A DNA stretch of 64,000 bases from Winogradskyella helgolandensis (GTDB lineage Bacteria; Bacteroidota; Bacteroidia; Flavobacteriales; Flavobacteriaceae): positions 992,001 through 1,056,000 of the forward strand of contig NZ_JABFHO010000001.1 of NCBI RefSeq assembly GCF_013404085.1, written 5' to 3'. Positions 25,207 to 34,402 of the stretch are shown in pieces. Under the pieces are notes generated by a model that made no database searches, was not told the DNA's origin, and saw only the letters and a program-made list of their open reading frames with translations. Within the stretch, counting starts at the first letter, position 1; each line of letters opens with the position of its first letter. The position numbers were made by a program, and so were the translations under genes.

Positions 25207-25315
25207 AATTCTAATTCTTGATTTGCTGGTGCAAAGATACGGCCAAGGACTATTTTTTAAGTCTTAAAAAAGGCTTGTTGAGTCTAGAAAACCGTTTTCT
25301 AGACTTATTACATAA

Positions 25316-26464
25316 TTATAGACTCGTGTAGTTTTGTGGTAATATGTTGTTTTTAAACAATGTAGGTGTAAGGGAAGTGTGTTTTTTAAAAACACTATAA
25401 AATGTTGCTTTTGAGCTAAATCCTGAGTCAAAAGCTATTCCTAACATATTTAAATGATTGTTTGAAGTATCTAATAATAACTTTTTTGCTTCTTCTACTC
25501 GATAATGATTTACAAATTGATTAAAGTTTTTGTCAGACTCGTCTCGTATGAGTTCCGATAAATTCCGTTGCGTTATTTTAAGTTTTAAAGACACATCTGC
25601 TAAAGATAAATTGGGCTCTAAAAATAATTTTTCATCATCCATTAATGCAATTAACTTTTCATAATGATCTTTATTATTAGTTTTTAATCTATTATTGGTT
25701 TCATTAACATCACTTTGTTGATGGTCTATCTTTTTAATACTAGCGATTTTAGTAACAAAAAGCTTAGGCTGCTTTATACCGGAAATCCCTATCCAGAAAA
25801 TAAAAACGACATTAATTATTGAAATGGCTGGATAGATGTAATCATCATAAAATATTCCTTCTAAAAAAAGTGAAGACAATATAATAATCAGAAAGGTAAA
25901 CAGAAACATAAGAACACCCTTTGCCCAAGTGAGTAATTTTCCTTCTGTATTTGAGTAAAATTCTTCAACTTTTGTTTTTTGCTTATTAATGAATTTAATA
26001 GTTAGAAAGATATAATATATTGAATAAGCAAATGATAATATTTCAATCAGAGACAATACATTAGAAAAACTTTCTGAATTATGCAATTTTACTTTTGTAC
26101 CCACACTTAGCATAAAAAGTACTGTATAACTTATAAATTCTAGTATTCCAGGCAAAAGGATGAGTACAATTTTCTTTTTAGTTAAATTAATATTAGAAAT
26201 TCCTTTAACATATATATAGAATAAAGGAAGTATTAAATAAAAAAAGTTAAATGGTAAAAACAGCAACCAAGGTTCAGATTCAAGAATGTTTAAATCGTGA
26301 AGGATTGAGTTTAAGAGTTCTGCGCAATACGCAATTAAAAATAAGCCTAAAAAAAGCTTGGGTTTTATGCGTCTGCCCTCGATTATTAATACCAAGCCTA
26401 AAAACACACCTTGAACTAACCCGAGTATATCGATTAAACTGACAATGTTATAGTTAATTTCCAT
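25316..26464 (-). CDS. AraC-family regulator with N-terminal membrane domain
   Basis: This 382-residue protein has about seven N-terminal membrane helices (residues 1-240), then a linker and a C-terminal AraC DNA-binding domain (LSLADVSLKLKITQRNLSELIRDE, FNQFVNHYRVEEAKKLLLD, IAFDSGFSSKATFYSVFKKH, TPTLFKNN). Membrane-bound AraC regulators are common in Flavobacteriaceae and probably sense a signal in the membrane. As the 5' gene of cassette 3 it may control the two genes downstream. A cassette with its own regulator and about 2.3 kb is larger than usual. Confidence 0.88.
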   Translation of the reverse strand: MEINYNIVSLIDILGLVQGVFLGLVLIIEGRRIKPKLFLGLFLIAYCAELLNSILHDLNILESEPWLLFLPFNFFYLILPLFYIYVKGISNINLTKKKIVLILLPGILEFISYTVLFMLSVGTKVKLHNSESFSNVLSLIEILSFAYSIYYIFLTIKFINKQKTKVEEFYSNTEGKLLTWAKGVLMFLFTFLIIILSSLFLEGIFYDDYIYPAISIINVVFIFWIGISGIKQPKLFVTKIASIKKIDHQQSDVNETNNRLKTNNKDHYEKLIALMDDEKLFLEPNLSLADVSLKLKITQRNLSELIRDESDKNFNQFVNHYRVEEAKKLLLDTSNNHLNMLGIAFDSGFSSKATFYSVFKKHTSLTPTLFKNNILPQNYTSL

Positions 26465-26513
26465 TTACGTAATTATGAATAGAATTCTAGGAATGAATAA
26501 TGTTGATTCTAAT

Positions 26514-26523
26514 GTTTGCTAAC
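26514..26523 (-). other. Outer core end of cassette array A
   Basis: GTTTGCTAAC is the exact complement of GTTAGCAAAC at 24181. No palindromic site follows, so this is where the array meets other element DNA. An attI-like or decayed site may lie just beyond, where GGTATT...AATACC pairs at about 26536-26573. Confidence 0.55.
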
Positions 26524-26663
26524 AATTGGATATAGGTATTAACTATATCCGTCATATATCAATACCTACAAATTTATAAATAAAATAAGATATTTCTATA
26601 CGTAGTTTTACGTATAGATATATTTAAATAACTAACTAATAAAGATGTATAGAAAAAAGTCAA

Positions 26664-26891
26664 TTAAAAGCCTGTTGAATACTTATCTAGTAGATATCCA
26701 GTTTTAAAACTTCTTAATTCAGTGATGGTGTTATATTCAGAATTGTAAACTACCTCAACAAAAAACATATCCACTGCATAAAGGTTGCACCTTTCTGTTT
26801 TGGTAACGTGGTTATCTATGAAAGCACCTAACTGGTTAACAACTTCCATTTGTTCATTTAATTCAAGTCTATTAAAATCGTATAGTTCCAT
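26664..26891 (-). CDS. Small hypothetical protein (75 aa)
   Basis: The protein is acidic and soluble (MELYDFNRLELNEQMEVVNQLG...), with NLYAVDMFFVEVVYN and an end TGYLLDKYSTGF. It starts directly after the stop codon of the 50-residue membrane gene, with no gap. Proteins of this look are common in flavobacterial elements, function unknown. Confidence 0.6.
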   Translation of the reverse strand: MELYDFNRLELNEQMEVVNQLGAFIDNHVTKTERCNLYAVDMFFVEVVYNSEYNTITELRSFKTGYLLDKYSTGF

Positions 26892-27044
26892 TTAAAATAG
26901 ATAATTGTAAATACTATAAAGCAAATAACCAACTACCCCAATAAGTATATAAAACAAGAGAAGTATGAAGTTATCCATATACTTATCTGTATAATTATCA
27001 AGAGGGGTGTTGAATCGTTTATCTTTTTTTTTAAATACTCGCAT
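26892..27044 (-). CDS. Small single-helix membrane protein (50 aa)
   Basis: The translation reads MRVFKKKDKRFNTPLDNYTD and continues into a membrane helix (FILLLFYILIGVVGYLLYSI). A basic N-terminus precedes the helix. Its TAA abuts the ATG of the next gene, suggesting a two-gene operon. No family recognised. Confidence 0.5.
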   Translation of the reverse strand: MRVFKKKDKRFNTPLDNYTDKYMDNFILLLFYILIGVVGYLLYSIYNYLF

Positions 27045-27100
27045 GTTATAAAGATAAAAAAACATCTACATTTCTGTGAGTGCTTTTTTATTGTTAAGTA

Positions 27101-27163
27101 AAATGCTAATGTATTTTTAAAGGACTAGCACAAACTCTCAATGATGATTCTAAACATCGTTAG
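27101..27163 (+). pseudogene. Remnant of a second DUF3871 gene (3' end)
   Basis: From 27119 the reading KGLAQTLNDDSKHR-stop matches the C-terminal KGIAQTLNGDSTYH of the DUF3871 protein at 18576-19589, with 28 of the first 30 bases identical. Weaker similarity runs back to about 27101. The rest of the gene is gone. It suggests that the block between 19590 and about 27100 was inserted, or left by recombination between two elements. Confidence 0.75.
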
Positions 27164-27352
27164 TTTTTTATTTTGTGAACAAATAAATGCTATATTGTGA
27201 CTACTTTAAGTAAATGTGTTTTTTGTTTTTCATCCAATTTAATTTTTAAATAGTTGTAAATCAAGATTTTAAATATTAAATTATTCAATACACAAAAAAA
27301 CAGAGAGGCGGATAGTGTTAAAAAATAAAATTAATAAGGGCAGTGTGACAAA

Positions 27353-28969
27353 ATGAATGTAAATAAAAGCTCAACTCAAGAAAAATATAATACATTTTTA
27401 AGCAAGCTACTCAAAGAGAGATTATTTGATACTGCTATAAATTTGAATAATAATCTCGTAGATAAATTTGGGGTGACTAATGATTATGCTAGACAAATTA
27501 TTAAAAGAGCAACCTCAAGTAAAGCAATCAAATCTTCTTCTCCATATACCTTTGGAAAGAAACAGTATGTTTATATCTATAACGATTTTGAATTAGATAA
27601 GGAAAGTATAAAAACTATTGTTGAAAAGCACAGACCTCCTATATATAGATTACTAGAAGTAATGGATATAAATGGAGGAATTATATCATATTATGAAGGA
27701 CTTAAAATAACTGCTTCTACTTTAGAAAAGAGTTCTACTAAGGTTTCATGTTTAGATGATATTTTGAATTTATTGTATAAACTAAATATTGTATATACAA
27801 AGAAAGACTCTAATAGTGTTGTGTATATAATTTATAAGAATAAAAATGAATTTATTCAAGATAATATTGAAAAAGCTATGATGTTTAGCCACTTTTCAAA
27901 AATGGTAATGGATTGTAGTGTATTGCCAGATATTTTAAGGTGGTTAGGTAAATCAAATTTAATAAAAAATTCTAATGCAATATATCGGAATAAGAAAACA
28001 CCTGCTTTAGGTGCTGAACATAATAATTTAGTATGGGATGCATTTGCTTACACAAGTGCAACAGGTATAAATCCTATTCTTAGTTCTAAAGCTGATAATA
28101 TTGAGAAACAGACTCTTGTAGTGCTAGATGTTCTTTTGTCAAATGAATACTCTCAAGTCCACTTAGATGCTTTTTACAACAGGATTCAAATCAATAGGAA
28201 TTCTGTTCATGATGATAAAAGAAAGACTCTTCCAATAATAATTTATAGTTCCTCAACTGATTTAATCATTAATAAAATAAGAAAGCTTGGAATCATTGCT
28301 TTTGATATAAGTGCTATTTTTGGGACAAGAATATATGATATTCTTAGCAGAACAAGAGAATTATCTACAGCTTTCAATAATACAGAAAAGATTGATGATG
28401 TTATTAAAAATATTTTAAGTTCAATTAGTAAGGCAGGTCAAGAAGATGCTTTAAAAGAACTTAGAGGAACATTATTTGAGTTTTTAATGTATCCTTTGTT
28501 ATCTAGTATTTACCCTGTTGCCACTATACAAAGAGGTAAGACTATCTCGAGGCTAAATGAAAAGGGAGAAAAAGAAAGCTATGAATATGATTACATAATT
28601 CATTCTACAAATCCACCTGAAATAGTTATAGTTGAACTAAAGGGTTATCATTCTGGTGCAACAATACCATTAGGAAATTATCAAACAAAATCTTCTTTAA
28701 AATGGTTTTTCTCTAAGACCTTGCCTTTTGCAGTTAAAGAATATAAGTTAGATATAGGTCAAGGTAAAATAGCTAAAGGAGTATACATTACTTCAGCTAG
28801 TTTTTGGGATGATGGAAAAGCCTTTATAGACACATTGGATAAGAGTAAAATCAAGTCAGCTGTAATGAATACAGGATATGATAGAGAAGCCCTTTTGGGT
28901 TTGTTAAGCGAAAGAGGATTTAAGAATGAAATAAAAATAATTGAAAAATTTTACACTAAGAAAGAGTAG
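27353..28969 (+). CDS. Large PD-(D/E)XK nuclease-like protein, possible defence effector
   Basis: The N-terminal 140 residues look like two winged-helix units (DKFGVTNDYARQIIKRATSS; PIYRLLEVMDINGGIISYYEG). The C-terminal third carries a probable nuclease core: Glu376 in GTLFEFLMYP, Asp413 in YEYDYII and Glu428-x-Lys430 in VIVELKGYH. A middle part (NLVWDAFAYTS...TLVVLDVLLSNEY) may be a second, degenerate nuclease-like fold. The protein (538 aa) is convergent with the ABC three-component operon. I do not recognise a named family; it could be a restriction-type or abortive-infection protein. Confidence 0.6.
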   Translation: MNVNKSSTQEKYNTFLSKLLKERLFDTAINLNNNLVDKFGVTNDYARQIIKRATSSKAIKSSSPYTFGKKQYVYIYNDFELDKESIKTIVEKHRPPIYRLLEVMDINGGIISYYEGLKITASTLEKSSTKVSCLDDILNLLYKLNIVYTKKDSNSVVYIIYKNKNEFIQDNIEKAMMFSHFSKMVMDCSVLPDILRWLGKSNLIKNSNAIYRNKKTPALGAEHNNLVWDAFAYTSATGINPILSSKADNIEKQTLVVLDVLLSNEYSQVHLDAFYNRIQINRNSVHDDKRKTLPIIIYSSSTDLIINKIRKLGIIAFDISAIFGTRIYDILSRTRELSTAFNNTEKIDDVIKNILSSISKAGQEDALKELRGTLFEFLMYPLLSSIYPVATIQRGKTISRLNEKGEKESYEYDYIIHSTNPPEIVIVELKGYHSGATIPLGNYQTKSSLKWFFSKTLPFAVKEYKLDIGQGKIAKGVYITSASFWDDGKAFIDTLDKSKIKSAVMNTGYDREALLGLLSERGFKNEIKIIEKFYTKKE

Positions 28970-29027
28970 ATTGAAACCTATTCTGTGTCTAAATTCAAAT
29001 CTTTTCCATCTCAGTTCTAATATAAAA

Positions 29028-31040
29028 TTAAAACCAATCTCTTGGAATTAAAGCTTGATAGTTATCACTATTTTCATCTCCTCTCCATATGCCAGCAATA
29101 TGAAAATTTTCATCATTAATATCTTCCCAAGTAGATTTTGGAACATGCTCTAAAATTATAACCTGAACATTATTACTAGTATTTTTCATAAAGGTATTAC
29201 AGGCAGTAAATATTTTCTTAGTGTCCTCAATATCTTTTGAACCTTTTTCACCTTTCTTAGTTTCAAACTTATCTGGGTAATAAACTTGACTTGGTTGGTC
29301 AAATACTATAAATGATGGTACGAAATTTGGTTTACTCGTTTCCTCTAGTTTGTAAAAGAATTCATGTAAGCCTAGCATTGTAGAGATATGGTATCCCATA
29401 TAATTAGCTCCACTACCTAATCTTGATAAAAAATATTTATTTTGAGTTTTAGTATCTTCAATTTTTATGCTAATACTTTGGTCAGGGTCTAAGTGAACTT
29501 TTTTAGTTTCTTTATCCTCTATAGGTAAAGTTGTGATATACTTACCAATAATTTTTGTTAATTTATTTAAAGAATGCTCTTTGTCGAACTTACTTTGTAA
29601 CTTATATAATTCTTTCTTTTTAGAATTTATTTGAATTAGAACTCTGTTGATTTCATCCTCTAATTGTCCAGAGGGAGAGATTTTTTTCAGGTTGTCAATT
29701 GCGTGCTCAATTTTACCAATGAATTCAAATATTTTTTGATAGGATTTTTCACTTTCTTTTGCTTCAGAAAGTATAATTCTTAAATTATTATCAAATTTTT
29801 CAATCTGTTCTTCTTTTTCTTTAATTGATTTCTTTACCTCTATTCTTTCATTATCAAAGCTAAACGAAAGAGATTTTGCATTTTGTAATACAATTCTGTT
29901 TTTATCTTTTTCTTCTTTGAGTAAAAGTAATTCGTCAATGGCTTTAGTTGATTGCGAATCACAAAAAGGGCATTCATCAGTACCTCTCTGTTCTAAAAAC
30001 CATTCAATAGGCTTAAGCCTATTTTCTTTTTCATAAGCTACATCTTTTAAATACACATCTTTAGAATCGCTAATATCTTCAATTTTATAAAGAGTAGTTT
30101 TTAACTTACTTAATTCTCTAATTAAAAAGTTCCTCTTTTCTTCTAATTCAGTTGCCTTTTCAACAAACCTATTAGCAGAACCTTTTTTATATAGAAAACC
30201 TCTTTTAGACTCTTTAGTAATGTTAGATAGTTCATTTTGTATTTGATTAACTGTTGATGTACTAATGTCAATATCCGAATTTGTTAGTCCTAAGTTAACT
30301 GCTTCTGAATAATATTGATAAATATCAGATTGCCAGTTTTCATATTGTTTTTTAACCCCTTCAAGTTTATTCTCTTTCTTTTTTTTATCAGATTCTAAAC
30401 TTGAAATCTCTCTATCTAATTTTAAAACTTCATAAGATTTATAACCAAGCACTAAAGGGAAAATAGTTTTTAACCTTTGAAGATGTTCCCAAGAATCAGT
30501 TTTGTAAAACATTGTTGATGGATTAGCAATAATGTTTTGAGTTTGAAATTGAAAAGCTGAAGTGTCTCTAAAGCTAGCAGCTGAATCAAATGTACTTTCT
30601 GGGTTGTCACCAGTGTTTATGTTTTTAAAGCCAGCTAATTCATTTAAAATCTTCTTTATATAAGGTAAGTTTTGCCTGTAAGAGCTTTTATTCTCAAGCC
30701 ATTTATTAGTTCTTAATTCTAACCTTTCTGCTTTTTCATTTTCTTTATAGAAATACATTGTAGACTTAGATTCTTCGTAATTCTCTCTACCTAAAAAAAT
30801 ATGTTCATCGTTATATTTTAGATATAAAGCATAAACTTCAACTTTATCTCTAATTGGTCCAATAGGTATATTACAATCAAAACTACCTAAACAATAATCT
30901 ATTATATCTATTATTGCAGATTTCCCTCTTTGACTATACCCAGTAATTATGTTGATTTTATCCTCTTTAAAAGTTATGACCCTAGGTTTTAGCTCTTTGT
31001 CTTTTGGGTATAAGATAATATTCTTAATAAATAGTTTCAT
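29028..31040 (-). CDS. ABC three-component system ATPase (DUF3732, SMC/Rad50-like)
   Basis: This 670-residue ATPase has Walker A TGYSQRGKSAI (about 33-43), long coiled coils and a zinc-hook-like CPFC in the middle (about residue 355). The DUF3732 C-terminal block is RLGSGANYMGYHISTMLGLH (signature) and FIVFDQPSQVYYP (Walker B). In ABC-3C systems, this ATPase works with a middle component and a nuclease or other effector in conflict with phages or plasmids. It overlaps the middle-component gene by one base. Confidence 0.88.
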   Translation of the reverse strand: MKLFIKNIILYPKDKELKPRVITFKEDKINIITGYSQRGKSAIIDIIDYCLGSFDCNIPIGPIRDKVEVYALYLKYNDEHIFLGRENYEESKSTMYFYKENEKAERLELRTNKWLENKSSYRQNLPYIKKILNELAGFKNINTGDNPESTFDSAASFRDTSAFQFQTQNIIANPSTMFYKTDSWEHLQRLKTIFPLVLGYKSYEVLKLDREISSLESDKKKKENKLEGVKKQYENWQSDIYQYYSEAVNLGLTNSDIDISTSTVNQIQNELSNITKESKRGFLYKKGSANRFVEKATELEEKRNFLIRELSKLKTTLYKIEDISDSKDVYLKDVAYEKENRLKPIEWFLEQRGTDECPFCDSQSTKAIDELLLLKEEKDKNRIVLQNAKSLSFSFDNERIEVKKSIKEKEEQIEKFDNNLRIILSEAKESEKSYQKIFEFIGKIEHAIDNLKKISPSGQLEDEINRVLIQINSKKKELYKLQSKFDKEHSLNKLTKIIGKYITTLPIEDKETKKVHLDPDQSISIKIEDTKTQNKYFLSRLGSGANYMGYHISTMLGLHEFFYKLEETSKPNFVPSFIVFDQPSQVYYPDKFETKKGEKGSKDIEDTKKIFTACNTFMKNTSNNVQVIILEHVPKSTWEDINDENFHIAGIWRGDENSDNYQALIPRDWF

Positions 31041-31558
31041 TAAAATCTAATGTTTAGTTCTAATTGTAAGTTTTTTTCTGAGTTTTTAGCAAAAATACTT
31101 CCTAATTTAAAAGCGCTATCCTGTATGTTTTTAACAATATTTTCATGTCCTAAACTAGAGGGTATTTTAATCTTGGTACTCATAAAACCTCTTGCTAATT
31201 CTATAGCTTTACTTTCTTTATTATATGAGAGAACCTTTTTACTAAAAGCTAAATTTAGTGCATTAAAAGTTTGGGGTGACATCTTATTTGCTCTTGTCTG
31301 AAGACCTAAAATGATTTCTTTATTCTTGAGAATTACATTATAAAGTTCATTTGAACTTTTAAAAACAACTCTTGTATCTTTATGGTAAACTATTGGTAAA
31401 ATGAAAAAAAGATAATCTAAACTTGGATAGTTTTTTTTGTCATTTTTATTCTTGGCTACCTTATAATACCCTAATACAAAACTATGACAAGCCAAAGCGC
31501 TTAATGCTGTATTTTGCATTATATCATATAAATCGAATTCTCTATTAATAGGATTCAT
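31040..31558 (-). CDS. ABC three-component system middle component
   Basis: This 172-residue helical protein (REFDLYDIMQNTALSALACHSFVLGYY, LDYLFFILPIVYHKDTR, FNALNLAFSKKVL, SAFKLGSIFA) has the style of the small middle components next to DUF3732 ATPases. It sits exactly between the ATPase and the nuclease-like gene. The assignment rests on gene order plus these motifs. It probably links ATPase and effector. Confidence 0.75.
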   Translation of the reverse strand: MNPINREFDLYDIMQNTALSALACHSFVLGYYKVAKNKNDKKNYPSLDYLFFILPIVYHKDTRVVFKSSNELYNVILKNKEIILGLQTRANKMSPQTFNALNLAFSKKVLSYNKESKAIELARGFMSTKIKIPSSLGHENIVKNIQDSAFKLGSIFAKNSEKNLQLELNIRF

Positions 31559-31561
31559 AGT

Positions 31562-32791
31562 CTATTTTTTAAATTTTGATTCCCAATCAGGTAACCATCC
31601 AATTTTGGGGATGTTAGAGAGTTTCAAGAAACTACCATTTTTTATATAATCATTAGATGTGTTTATTGGGTAGTCATAGTTGAAATTTATTTTTAATTCA
31701 GTCATTACATAATCATATATATTAATAGCAATTTCATTTTTTTCTTTTTCATTATATTCAGACAGTTCATAGATAACTTTTGTGTCGAAGTAGGATTGCC
31801 ATGATTCATAACAGGAATCAATAAACTTCTTAAAGTCTTCTTTAGTAAATTCACCTATTTCATTTATAACATAGGTATGTTCAATCTCATATTTAATAAA
31901 GTCCTCAATTGCCCTTTTGACTATTCTTTCTTGAGCGTCTTTTCTTCTTGTGATTGCTTGAATTTGTTTTACAAACAAGCCATCTTTTTTAATCCTGATA
32001 GTGTTTTTGTCAATATTAAAAGATTCTTTTGCTCTGAAAATTGCATTAGAAATGGAAGGTGTTGACAGAGTAGAATGATATTTATTATCCATTTGACTTT
32101 TACTAAACTTAGCTTTTCTTGAATCTTTCCACTTATAAAGACTACCATCAACTAACCAGCCAATCATTGAATGATAGATATTCTCTCTCTGAAGAGAACT
32201 ATATTTATCAGTATTTAAAAGAAGTTTATTATAGATTAATTCCTTGATGTTAGGAATATCTTCAATAGAAATTGACTTATGTACTATTTTTAAGTGCTCT
32301 TCTTTTTTTAAAACAAAGTTCATCAACTTTATATTTTTTTCTATTGATTTACCTTTTTGCGGCTCTTTTTTTCTTAATTCAGTTAATTTCTGCTTTTGGT
32401 TTTTCTCTAGATTTTGAATTTTACTCAGAACTGAATCAAAGTCTTCATTACAAATGGAATACAAAAGAGAGGTTTTTTTTACCTGTTTGTTGGTTGAGCA
32501 AATAAATTTTGTCTGTTCATTTAAAGTTTTATTCTCTAACTTTAGAATCCATAATTCTATAGTTCTCCATAAAGAATATGAGGTGTCTTCAAAAGTACTT
32601 CCACTTTGCGAAATACTATGCTTTGCTTGGTCTGCTATAAGTACAGTCCCATTCTCCCTGTGTGTGGCTATATCATCAACATCTTCAATGGATATGAAGT
32701 TTGAGTTATTATCTAATTTTGTTAGTAATAACAATGCTCTTTCAAATTGAAATAGAAACCCTGCTAATGAACCTTTTGCTGAATCAGACAC
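31562..32791 (-). CDS. ABC three-component effector with N-terminal nuclease-like domain
   Basis: In this 409-residue protein the N-terminus, GSLAGFLFQFERALLLL...ISIEDVDDIATH...VLIADQAKHS, matches the PD-(D/E)XK-like fold found in DUF4297/Cap4-type effectors. The acidic residues are Glu17, Glu36 and Asp37, with a Q55-x-Lys57 variant of the last motif. The rest is helical and is the likely docking domain. It is the first gene of the three-gene operon, three bases from the middle component. It likely cuts DNA when the ATPase senses an invader. Confidence 0.78.
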   Translation of the reverse strand: MSDSAKGSLAGFLFQFERALLLLTKLDNNSNFISIEDVDDIATHRENGTVLIADQAKHSISQSGSTFEDTSYSLWRTIELWILKLENKTLNEQTKFICSTNKQVKKTSLLYSICNEDFDSVLSKIQNLEKNQKQKLTELRKKEPQKGKSIEKNIKLMNFVLKKEEHLKIVHKSISIEDIPNIKELIYNKLLLNTDKYSSLQRENIYHSMIGWLVDGSLYKWKDSRKAKFSKSQMDNKYHSTLSTPSISNAIFRAKESFNIDKNTIRIKKDGLFVKQIQAITRRKDAQERIVKRAIEDFIKYEIEHTYVINEIGEFTKEDFKKFIDSCYESWQSYFDTKVIYELSEYNEKEKNEIAINIYDYVMTELKINFNYDYPINTSNDYIKNGSFLKLSNIPKIGWLPDWESKFKK

Positions 32792-33496
32792 TTTATGTTT
32801 TTTCTTATTAATTTTTATTATTTAGTAATTCTCGAAGACATTAATGCTTTATAATTATTGTATTAGAAAATTTATCCTATTAGAAAAATAAGATAATATT
32901 TAAAATTTTGGTGCTACTAATTTAGGGAGAGATTATAAATCTACACCTATTTTTTTACATATAAAGTTTTTGTTAAAATTATTTTTGAGGTTGCTGTATG
33001 AAAGCGCAAAATACCTTATGCAATCACCTCACCAATTCACAAGAAGAAGCTCCCCCTAACACATATTTAGAAAATAAATTTTTTAGATAGGAATAATAAA
33101 TTCAAGGTGATAGTTGAGTTTTATACGCTGTAATGTTATGATTTTCTAAGTGGTGTACTACAACTCAACATCATTTTCCAATAGTTAGATTATTGAATTC
33201 AAACAAAGAGCGAGAGAAGATTGAATACAATTTTTATTCTAGAATTATAAGGTGGTGTATAAATCTGTAGATAAATTTTTTTTAGAAAAATTCTGGTATT
33301 TTAAAATAACACATTCACGCAATCCTCCTTAAGAAGTACCCCCACTCATTTTGAGGGGTAAAAACACCCCCAACCCCAATTTAAAGATTTTACTTTTTTT
33401 TAGGCAGATATGATACAAGTTGATAGCTGTTATCTTATGTCTAACAAAGGTGTAATCTTTTGTAGGGTTTATGTTCAACTCAAAAATTTAAAAATT
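32792..33496 (+). other. Long non-coding region with hairpins, candidate origin
   Basis: No gene is seen. Two inverted repeats stand out: GTTGAGTT/AACTCAAC (33113-33120 and 33172-33179, with further pairing inward), and ACCCC-CTCA/TGAG-GGGT (33338-33359) followed by a C-rich ACACCCCCAACCCC tract. Imperfect direct similarity links about 33000-33060 with 33310-33345 (GCAATC...CTCC). Such GC-rich hairpins in AT-rich DNA could be an origin for replication or transfer of the element. Confidence 0.4.
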
Positions 33497-33892
33497 ATGG
33501 TACGTATTATTAACTACAAAGAAAGACAAGTAGAGGATGGAAGCAACTTCTTTGTTTTAGAGCTACAAGGTGGTGTTGAAATGGTAAAAAGCCAACAGAC
33601 TAACCAGTTCTATGCAACAGCTAAAAAGTCCTTTATTACTTCAACATTTGATGAAGAAACTTGCAAAGCATTAATAGGCACTTCTATGCCTGGAAATATA
33701 GAAAAGCAAAGTTGTGAACCTTATCAATACACTGTTAGAGAAACAGGTGAAATGATAATTTTAGAACACAGGTATGTCTATGTTCCAGAGGGTGAGTCTC
33801 AATCTAAAGAAGATAAAGCAGTTCAGGAGCTATTAGCTGAAGAACACACATTTTCTCAGAATGGTGTACTAGAGGAAGAATTAATGGATTAA
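33497..33892 (+). CDS. Conserved Bacteroidota mobile-element protein of unknown function
   Basis: This 131-residue protein starts at the ATG at 33497. A longer frame upstream runs into the non-coding region, and the family begins MVRIINYKERQ. It contains FFVLELQGGVEMVKSQQTNQFYATAKK, TFDEETCKALIG and EHRYVYVPEG, and an acidic C-terminus. I recall close relatives always near RadC-like and DUF3871 genes in integrative elements, so it is likely part of the backbone. A DNA-binding role is possible but not shown. Confidence 0.75.
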   Translation: MVRIINYKERQVEDGSNFFVLELQGGVEMVKSQQTNQFYATAKKSFITSTFDEETCKALIGTSMPGNIEKQSCEPYQYTVRETGEMIILEHRYVYVPEGESQSKEDKAVQELLAEEHTFSQNGVLEEELMD

Positions 33893-33967
33893 TTAATCAT
33901 ACTTCCAGTTTGTGTGTAACTACTATATGGGTAGGAAACATAAACTGGAAGTTCTAATTTAACTACA

Positions 33968-34402
33968 ATGAAAGTATCAGAAATTAAAGTTTCCTATTCT
34001 AATGAAAACCCTGACAAAGTAATAATAAAAGACAGTCAAAGTGTGTATGAATTAATTACTAATCATTGGGATGTCAATTTAATTGAACTTCAGGAAGAAG
34101 TGAAGGTTGTCTTACTTAATAGAGCTAATATAGTTATTGGTATATATGACTTGGCAAAAGGTGGTATTTCAGGGTGTATAGTCGATATTAAGCTAGTATT
34201 AAGTGTTGCTTTAAAAGCACTCACTTCACACATAGTATTAGTGCATAATCATCCAAGTGGTAATTTAAAACCTAGTGAAGCAGATAAGAGGATAACTAAT
34301 AAGCTAAGTAATGCGTGTGAGATAGTTGAGATTACTTTACTAGACCATTTAATTATCACAAAAGATAATTATTATAGTTTTAAGGATGAGGGATTAATCT
34401 GA
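33968..34402 (+). CDS. RadC-like JAB-domain protein
   Basis: This 144-residue protein has the JAMM metal site LVHNHPSGNLKPSEADK (His-x-His...Ser...Asp) and an upstream Glu in LQEEVKVVLLNR. The helix-hairpin-helix of full RadC is missing. Short RadC-like proteins with only the JAB domain are typical of flavobacterial mobile elements, and their role in DNA metabolism is unproven. It lies 75 bases after the 131-residue backbone gene. Confidence 0.9.
   Translation: MKVSEIKVSYSNENPDKVIIKDSQSVYELITNHWDVNLIELQEEVKVVLLNRANIVIGIYDLAKGGISGCIVDIKLVLSVALKALTSHIVLVHNHPSGNLKPSEADKRITNKLSNACEIVEITLLDHLIITKDNYYSFKDEGLI

Larger units (their letters stand above)
22211..26523 (-). mobile_element. Integron-like cassette array A (three cassettes, no integrase)
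   Basis: Three cassettes follow each other: 22211-23120 (TIR-like gene), 23238-24063 (methyltransferase) and 24181-26523 (lipoprotein, small membrane protein, AraC-type regulator). In each, the plus-strand GTT-end and AAC-end are perfect 10-base complements (GTTAGGCATA, GTTGTGGGTA and GTTAGCAAAC). All genes are on the minus strand with the site just after the stop. No integron integrase lies nearby. Confidence 0.8.
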
